A stretch of 18,940 nt of DNA, from assembly GCA_964653235.1 (NCBI GenBank), contig CAZZCP010000053.1, positions 1-18,940 on the forward strand. The letters run 5' to 3'. The position numbers were made by a program, and so were the translations under genes. Positions within the stretch are counted from its first letter, which is position 1. Each line of letters begins with the position of its first letter. A model generated the notes under the pieces. The model was not told where the DNA came from. It did not search any database and saw only the letters and a list, made by a program, of their open reading frames with translations. This document shows positions 14,380 through 18,940 of this stretch, one piece after another. The stretch is from CAZZCP01 sp964653235 (GTDB lineage Bacteria; Bdellovibrionota; Bdellovibrionia; Bdellovibrionales; UBA840).

Positions 14380-14964
14380 ATGACTCCAAAACAAGAGGCT
14401 CAACTTAAAAAACTAGGACCCTTTTCGCTCTTTCAGGCTGAAGAGATTGGTATTTCTCAGCAAGAACTCTCAAGGCTTGTGAAAGAAGAGAAAATCCAAA
14501 GGATGGAAAGGGGTATTTATCTTCATCCCAAAGCTAAAGTCTCAAGAGAAATAGATTTTCAGATCGCTTGCACTAAGTTTGGTCCCGAGTCTGTCGTTGG
14601 TGGCCTCACGGCTCTATTTTATTATAATCTTGCTAATCAAGTCCCTCAGCAAACTTGGGTGCTAGTACCTCCTGAACAAAGAAGTCATGCCAAGGGCTAT
14701 CGTCTGATTCGGACAAAGACTCCTCTCAATATTGGAGTGATCGAAGGCGATGGATTTCGAATTGTCTCGATTGAAAGGGCTATCGCTGAGGGATTCAAGC
14801 TTGCCAGTAAAATAGGAGAAAGAACTGCCATCAAAGCGGCTCGAATAGCGATTCAACAAAAGCAGACGACACTTAAAAGAATTGGGGTAATGGCAAAGGA
14901 ACTCGGTCTTGATTCCTACATTACAAAATATTTCGAGGCCATCATAGGAGCCATTGAAGGATGA
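14380..14964 (+). CDS. abiEi: AbiEi-like type IV antitoxin
   Basis: This 194-residue protein has an N-terminal winged-helix domain (about 8-55: LFQAEEIGISQQELSRLVKE, then RMERGIYLHP). A C-terminal AbiEi-type domain follows (FGPESVVGGLTALFYYNL and the strand WVLVPPEQRS). In this type IV pairing the antitoxin represses its own operon and counters the toxin without binding it. The gene overlaps the toxin gene by 4 nt (ATGA, 14961-14964). The ATG at 14380 has only a weak ribosome site. It seems intact, although the toxin is not, so it might still act as an autonomous repressor. Confidence 0.85.
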   Translation: MTPKQEAQLKKLGPFSLFQAEEIGISQQELSRLVKEEKIQRMERGIYLHPKAKVSREIDFQIACTKFGPESVVGGLTALFYYNLANQVPQQTWVLVPPEQRSHAKGYRLIRTKTPLNIGVIEGDGFRIVSIERAIAEGFKLASKIGERTAIKAARIAIQQKQTTLKRIGVMAKELGLDSYITKYFEAIIGAIEG

Positions 14965-15803
14965 CGACAAAAGCAAAGGCCGAATCTGTTCGTCAAAAAC
15001 TCACGACCGCAGCAAAAAAACTAGAAGCAAAGTACCGAGATTTTGAAACTATTTTTTTAATTGAAAGACTTGTCGCAAGGCTTATTGCCGACAAAAAACT
15101 TGCGGATCGGCTTGTCTTTAAAGGCGGCTTTGTTGGTCTTAAGGTCTATGAGTCTCCTCGCTATACTGTGGACTTAGATGCTCTCTTGGTAAAATCAAAT
15201 ATTGAGCAAACACTCGACCTAGTGAAGAAACAAGCAGAACATGACCTTGATGATGGAGTGTAGTTTCGCTTTGAAAGCCAAGTCGATCTTGCGACCCAAG
15301 GTGAATATGGCGGTATTCGCCATGTGTATCGTGCAGGGATAGGTGAAGTTCTCAAAAATATTAAAAAAGCTCAAATTATCAATTTTGACCTTGGAATCGG
15401 TGATCCAATTACCCCAGGGCCACAGACGGTTGAAGTCAATTCATTGATAGGCCAGGAGACAATCAGTTGGTCTGTCTACCCTATTGAAACTATCTGTGCA
15501 GAAAAACTTCATGCACTCATATCACATGGCGATCAAAACTCTAGGTCTAAAGATGTTCATGATTTAGCAGTTTTTCTTTCAAAGACAGACCCGAAGACTT
15601 TGAAGAAAGCTATTGAAAACTGCTTTGAGTTCAGACAGACGGAAGTCCCAAATAGTTTCTTTGATGAAGTTAAAAAGCTCAACACAAGTCGGCTTCAAAA
15701 AGGATGGATAAGTGCTGTGGCCTCGATTCCTTCTGCGAAATCTTTCGAAGATGCTTTCAAGAAGCTCTTAGATGAGTTGGAAAATATTGAAGGTAGTTGG
15801 TAG
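14961..15803 (+). pseudogene. abiEii: AbiEii-like nucleotidyltransferase toxin with an in-frame amber codon
   Basis: The frame runs 281 codons and is interrupted only by TAG at 15261-15263 (codon 101), within DDGV-stop-FRFES. A tryptophan codon (TGG) would fit there, needing a single base change. The nucleotidyltransferase pattern is visible: LVFKGGFVGLKVY (the G-G/S motif) and TVDLDAL (the acidic pair) before the stop, then YPIETICAEKLHAL and SRSKDVHDLAVF after it. Toxins of this class transfer nucleotides to cellular targets and block growth. The stop separates the catalytic front from the K-x-H and helical back, so activity is probably lost unless the amber is suppressed. Restart at ATG 15324 would not include the active site. 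Confidence 0.8.
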
Positions 15804-15809
15804 GCAACA

Positions 15810-16646
15810 ATGAAACAACAAGCGACACCAAGCCTTATTCTTGAAAGGTATGAACTGACTGATGCCCAAAGACTACGAGATGCAGAAAAATGGCTTGTGT
15901 GGATTGAGGAATACTTAGACATCAAAAGAGATAAATATCGAACTATTGAAGTCATCTTCAGGCAGTTACTTATCCACCCAAAACTGAACACTGCTTTTGC
16001 CTATCAATTTGACGAGCCTTTTAAGCTCAATTCAGAGTCTAAAAAAATAAGGTCAGAAGTGAGTAGCTATCTGGCTAAGGTTACGACCAAAACCAACTAC
16101 GGACTTCATAGTCTCGACCTTGAAAAAAAAGAAAGAATTAAAAGTGCCGAGCTATTTTTAAAAAACGAATATGCATCTATTAAAAAGATGGAAGAGTTTG
16201 CTCGGCAAATCAAAACAGAGAGTTCTTTAATATCTGAAAAGGAACTCATCACACATATTGAAGCTCTAAAACTAATGGCTAAAGAAAAGATCCGATCCGC
16301 TATTCATGAGTCGAAAATCCACACCCTAAAAAAATTTGTTGAAATTAAGCCTGATGGCAGCATCGCTGTAAAGGCAAAGTCTTTTGACTTCTTCATTACC
16401 TACTGCCTTCTGATGACCGCCTTATGGGAGCATCACTTTAAAGATCGCTCGGAAGTAGGTACTCGTCAAACGGGGATCAATGGATTCATTGCTCGCAAGC
16501 TTGCATTTGAGTTTGGCAAACGACTTGGTTTCCACCCGACAAGTAAAGATATCGCCGATCGAGTCAGAGATAATCACCAACTGCTTAAGCACTATAAAAA
16601 AAGAATAGCTGATCTTGGATTGGTTGATATTTCTTTAGAACTTTAA
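15810..16646 (+). CDS. Hypothetical protein, third gene of the AbiE operon
   Basis: This 278-residue, mostly helical, highly charged soluble protein starts 6 nt after the AbiEii stop, so it is probably co-transcribed. It has no membrane segment or signal peptide. The central part is rich in Lys/Glu and likely coiled (KKERIKSAELFLKNEYASIK, then ELITHIEALKLMAKEKIRSA). The C-terminal region (GTRQTGINGFIARKLAFEFG, then RLGFHPTSKDIADRV) could be a DNA-binding helix bundle. I do not recognise the family. It could be an accessory of the AbiE locus or a separate replication or regulator-type protein. Confidence 0.7.
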   Translation: MKQQATPSLILERYELTDAQRLRDAEKWLVWIEEYLDIKRDKYRTIEVIFRQLLIHPKLNTAFAYQFDEPFKLNSESKKIRSEVSSYLAKVTTKTNYGLHSLDLEKKERIKSAELFLKNEYASIKKMEEFARQIKTESSLISEKELITHIEALKLMAKEKIRSAIHESKIHTLKKFVEIKPDGSIAVKAKSFDFFITYCLLMTALWEHHFKDRSEVGTRQTGINGFIARKLAFEFGKRLGFHPTSKDIADRVRDNHQLLKHYKKRIADLGLVDISLEL

Positions 16647-16696
16647 ATCACTACAGATATCTGTAAAACAGGTCCTAACTCTTTAATTTTTAGGAG

Positions 16697-16734
16697 ACTG
16701 GGGAGTTTTCCCAACTCCAAGTCTTCTCCCCAGT
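16697..16734 (+). terminator. Possible terminator hairpin after the AbiE operon
   Basis: ACTGGGGAG (16697-16705) is the exact reverse complement of CTCCCCAGT (16726-16734). A 20-nt loop separates them, and inside the loop GGGA and TCCC may also pair. A T-run (TCTTTTTT) follows at about 16740. The distance is longer than in an ideal terminator. Confidence 0.5.
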
Positions 16735-16818
16735 TCCGTATCTTTTTTCAGAAATAAAATATCCTTTAGATAATGGAAGCCACAATTAAGTCGGCCCAGG
16801 ATACCTAAGAAGGTATTT

Positions 16819-17208
16819 ATGAGTACAAAGAAGACACAACCACAACACAAGGCCAAGGCAATGCCAAAGCCCTATAGTTTTGATTGGAAATCAGATCTTC
16901 AAAGAGTTGAGGCCCAAGAAAAAGAACATTCCTATAAGAGTGTTCTGCTCACCAAGGAAAACTTGGTTGAGATTAAGCCCAAGATTGATAAGGTCCACAG
17001 TCTTATCAAGTCAGGCACTGAGCATGACAAAGAGATTGCCAAATATCTCTTCAAAATCTCAGTAGAACTCAACAGGTTTGCCAATCAAAAGTTCAAAGAG
17101 AAAAAAGAGATTTCTAAAAACTCTAGGGCTGCTCTCAAAGAGTTGGCTGAGCAAGATTTTAGATTGAAAGGCTCAAGGCCAAGGCGACTATCAGAAATCA
17201 GACCCTGA
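16819..17208 (+). CDS. Hypothetical small basic protein
   Basis: This 129-residue charged protein starts at the ATG at 16819, with GAAGG 6 nt upstream. The N-terminus (residues 1-20) is Lys/Gln-rich and probably disordered. Residues 25-115 are predicted helical by eye, with a Lys-rich helix (VEIKPKIDKVHSLIKSG and ELNRFANQKFKEKKE). The C-terminus ends in an Arg-rich tail, SRPRRLSEIRP. I do not recognise a family. It is separated from the AbiE genes by the hairpin at 16697-16734 and may be independently transcribed. Confidence 0.55.
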   Translation: MSTKKTQPQHKAKAMPKPYSFDWKSDLQRVEAQEKEHSYKSVLLTKENLVEIKPKIDKVHSLIKSGTEHDKEIAKYLFKISVELNRFANQKFKEKKEISKNSRAALKELAEQDFRLKGSRPRRLSEIRP

Positions 17209-17264
17209 TGACCGTTGATTCCAAACACCCGAAAACACGAGAGTTCCGACATTTTCACTAAAAT

Positions 17265-17307
17265 TGGTGGACCCCAAGATTTGTTTATATATCCAAAGTT
17301 TCCGCCA
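17265..17307. repeat. 43-bp repeat, copy A (after the GNAT gene)
   Basis: Begins TGGTGGACCCC and ends GTTTCCGCCA. Copy B (17868-17910) matches at about 33 of 43 positions, with the outer blocks identical. Each copy has imperfect inverted ends (TGGTGGA against TCCGCCA). Confidence 0.75.
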
Positions 17308-17324
17308 TTGAAATATGAGTGCTT

Positions 17325-17813
17325 CTAATTGGTCAAAGTTTTTTTGAGCTGTACCATGTCGGATTCGGTGAGTGAAATCAAAAAACCAAACTTTTGAAAA
17401 AGACCTATCAGCCGATCATTGTCTCTAGCCGTGTTATAGATGATATAGGGAAATCCCTGATTCAGAGACCAACTTGTAATTTCTTGAATCAACTTTTTTG
17501 CGACACCCTGATTCCTATATTCTGGAGCCACATAGATCGTTGAAAAATAGCCATATGCATGACCCTCTGAATTTTCTTCTAGTCTTACGATAGCCTGACC
17601 TACAATTTCCTGCTGCTGCGTTTCTGCCAAAAGCACTTGGGCAACTCTTTCCGGAGCTAAATGCCAGTTGACCCGCTCTACAAGCCAATCCATTGAATAC
17701 AGCGATTCACCTTTTGCTTTCCCAAGAACGTCTATAAGTGTTTTCTGCATTCTTGAGGCTACCAATGATATTTCTTTTGAGGATTTTGGATTGATCGTCC
17801 GAATTGTAAACAA
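17325..17813 (-). CDS. GNAT-family N-acetyltransferase
   Basis: The product has about 162 residues. The GNAT core is clear: the strand GYFSTIYVAPEYRNQGVAKK (residues about 101-120, motif A with R-x-x-G-x-A) binds acetyl-CoA, and the later YIIYNTARDN strand and FGF end match motif B. The front segment (MDWLVERVNWHL) is the variable substrate side. I choose the TTG at 17813, since GGGAGAGG lies just upstream. A longer frame opens at 17900, but it would run through the repeat and the palindrome. The substrate cannot be read. The gene lies between two copies of a 43-bp repeat and downstream of the SpeE-like gene on the same strand. Confidence 0.75.
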   Translation of the reverse strand: MFTIRTINPKSSKEISLVASRMQKTLIDVLGKAKGESLYSMDWLVERVNWHLAPERVAQVLLAETQQQEIVGQAIVRLEENSEGHAYGYFSTIYVAPEYRNQGVAKKLIQEITSWSLNQGFPYIIYNTARDNDRLIGLFQKFGFLISLTESDMVQLKKTLTN

Positions 17814-17845
17814 AAAACCTCTCCCATTTGTATGAGGAGTCAAAT

Positions 17846-17869
17846 CACTATCAAATCGATTTGATAGTG
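17846..17869. promoter_or_regulatory. 24-bp perfect palindrome upstream of the GNAT gene
   Basis: CACTATCAAATC is followed directly by its exact reverse complement. It lies 33 bp upstream of the TTG start and abuts repeat copy B. It has no T-run, so it is more likely an operator or recombination site than a terminator. Confidence 0.6.
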
Positions 17870-17910
17870 GTGGACCCCTAAATCCATTTGTATAGACCAT
17901 GTTTCCGCCA
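17868..17910. repeat. 43-bp repeat, copy B (after the SpeE-like gene)
   Basis: Begins TGGTGGACCCC and ends GTTTCCGCCA, in the same orientation as copy A at 17265-17307, 603 bp away. It lies 5 bp after the SpeE-like stop codon. Confidence 0.75.
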
Positions 17911-17915
17911 GACCA

Positions 17916-18641
17916 CTAACTCATTTTCTTCGCAAGATAAACAGTTCCTCGTGAGACTCCGCCGGTGATAGGGTTGTCAAATTCAATCAAGTGGCCTTCG
18001 GCATTAGAAAACACTTTACCCAAGCGATCGACAAACGATTGCTCTGGTGCGCCATCAGACCAGAGGCCAAATACACCTTCGGCGGCGAGGTGAGTGGCAA
18101 GCTCAGCTAATCCGGTCTCACTGTAAAACCGAGAGTTGGTCGGGTGCAAAATATGATTTGGGGTGTGATCTATATCTAATAAGATGGCATCGTATTTCTG
18201 GTTCGGCATACAGGGATCAAATCCGCGGGCAGTGTCGCGAGAGAACGCAAAAAAATCTCCATGAATGAACTGACAGCGTTTGTCTTCAGTCAAACCTTTT
18301 CCCAAGGGCACAAGGCCGGATTCATGCCAGCCGATGATCGCTTTGAGGAACTCAACCACTGTTACCGATTTCACTCGAGAATCCTCTAGTGCAGCAGCAG
18401 TTGTGTAGCCTAGTCCAAGCCCCCCAACAACAACATGGATGTTATCCTTATTCAGAGTGGCCAATGTCAGTTTTGCTAGTTGCTCCTCGGATTCATGAAA
18501 AAGACTGGTCATTAAAAACTCTTCACCCAGTTTAATTTCGTATATATCTAGGTCAGGAAACTGCGGCATTCGCCTGCGTCGCAATAGCAAATCTCCGATT
18601 GGTGTCGATTGAAAATCTAATTCTTTGAAATTTAAGCTCAT
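17916..18641 (-). CDS. Spermidine-synthase-like methyltransferase-fold protein
   Basis: This 241-residue protein starts at the ATG at 18641, with GGAG 6 nt upstream. The Rossmann-like nucleotide-binding pattern is present: GGLGLGYT at 73-80, the acidic strand VTVVEFL at 93-99, the HGDFF block at 127-131 and YDAILLDIDHTP at 150-161. This resembles SpeE-type aminopropyltransferases and related SAM-dependent enzymes. I do not see the full set of polyamine-site residues, so the substrate is not assigned. The gene is 15 nt downstream of a DksA-like gene on the same strand and upstream of the GNAT gene, probably one transcription unit with the former. Confidence 0.8.
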   Translation of the reverse strand: MSLNFKELDFQSTPIGDLLLRRRRMPQFPDLDIYEIKLGEEFLMTSLFHESEEQLAKLTLATLNKDNIHVVVGGLGLGYTTAAALEDSRVKSVTVVEFLKAIIGWHESGLVPLGKGLTEDKRCQFIHGDFFAFSRDTARGFDPCMPNQKYDAILLDIDHTPNHILHPTNSRFYSETGLAELATHLAAEGVFGLWSDGAPEQSFVDRLGKVFSNAEGHLIEFDNPITGGVSRGTVYLAKKMS

Positions 18642-18656
18642 TTTCGCTCCACTGTT

Positions 18657-18940
18657 TTACTCGGTTTTTCTAGCGCAAGCCATACAGACAGGCGACTCAG
18701 GTCTCGCTTTCAGGCGTTCAAACGGAATTGGTTCTTCGCAAATGGAGCAGATGCCAAAGTCACTGGAAGAAATTCGAGATTGTGCAGATTTTACTAAAGT
18801 GAGTCTTTGCTCAAGGCGTTTTAGTGCTGACAGATGCATTTGTTGTTGTTGAATCGCATCAATGCGCGAAACTCTTCCGACGGCCTGTTGGTCCAGCGTC
18901 ACGGGTTTGCTATTAGATTTTGCATCAATGATTTCTTCAA
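18657..18940 (-). CDS. TraR/DksA-family zinc-finger protein (5' end outside the window)
   Basis: The frame is open to the window edge, so the true start lies beyond 18940. The visible part has the conserved VTLDQQAVGRVSRIDAIQQQ helix and a C4 zinc finger, with Cys pairs in CSICEEPIP and CMACARK. Small TraR/DksA-like proteins bind RNA polymerase through its secondary channel and adjust transcription initiation, but some short homologues have other roles. The C-terminal end, just after the second Cys pair, is complete. A GTG at 18902 could be read as a start, but coding signal continues upstream of it. Confidence 0.8.
   Translation of the reverse strand, partial: EEIIDAKSNSKPVTLDQQAVGRVSRIDAIQQQQMHLSALKRLEQRLTLVKSAQSRISSSDFGICSICEEPIPFERLKARPESPVCMACARKTE

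Noticed and set aside
950..15263. Stop-codon reassignment or selenocysteine/pyrrolysine recoding
   Set aside because: All three stop codons appear inside broken genes and all other genes end normally with the same codons.

Overview
The window looks like an AT-rich, Gram-negative accessory region: it has a lipobox lipoprotein, a DsbD/CcdA-like thiol-redox membrane protein and a TraR/DksA zinc-finger protein. The gene mix would fit a Bdellovibrionota/Oligoflexia-like or other deltaproteobacteria-like genome, but no rRNA or tRNA is present and this placement is a guess. A run of 10 N at 8464-8473 shows this is a scaffold, so gene order across that point is not certain.

Region 1 (1-2010) is a nest of insertions. 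An aldo/keto reductase gene is cut at 1770/1771 by an insertion sequence of about 1.77 kb. The transposase of that IS carries an in-frame amber stop and is itself split by a 178-bp MITE with perfect 25-bp terminal inverted repeats and a 9-bp target duplication. Region 2 (2258-4738) holds a gene fragment, a lipoprotein, a periplasmic DsrE-like protein and a CcdA/DsbD-like thiol-redox membrane protein that has lost its 5' end at a REP repeat. Region 3 (4739-7061) holds a fatty-acid desaturase bracketed by direct copies of the 3' end of a REP-associated tyrosine transposase (RAYT). The second copy belongs to a complete RAYT gene flanked by inverted REP-type palindromes.

Region 4 (7060-8760) is regulatory and toxin-antitoxin territory. 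A HigBA-type pair has a perfect 28-bp palindrome over the toxin start. Next comes a roughly 270-nt region with several mutually compatible stems, placed directly before a small XRE protein. A small protein gene broken by a stop and by the assembly gap follows, and then a divergent promoter region with a repeated 16-nt box.

Region 5 (8763-12974) is the most interesting part. Three overlapping genes encode an HTH-ImmA/IrrE metallopeptidase, a PIN-like nuclease and a Cas4-like/DEDD-exonuclease (DUF2779-type) fusion. They meet, stop codon against stop codon, a convergent pair made of a uracil-DNA-glycosylase-like protein and a GIY-YIG nuclease gene. The GIY-YIG gene is disabled by a 10-bp tandem repeat and by loss of its 5' end. 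I infer that the three-gene operon is a candidate defence or toxin-antitoxin module whose protease/regulator controls the two nucleases.

Region 6 (12975-17208) holds a broken VOC gene, a CPBP membrane protease and an AbiE-type type IV toxin-antitoxin pair. Its nucleotidyltransferase toxin has a single amber stop, and an unrecognised third gene follows, then another small unknown gene. Region 7 (17265-18940) is a minus-strand run of TraR/DksA-like, spermidine-synthase-like and GNAT genes. A 43-bp repeat follows each of the last two genes, and a perfect 24-bp palindrome precedes the GNAT gene.

The common themes are toxin-antitoxin and nuclease genes, small mobile elements, and gene decay by single stop codons. 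At least four genes carry one in-frame stop each, using all three stop codons, so decay is more likely than recoding.
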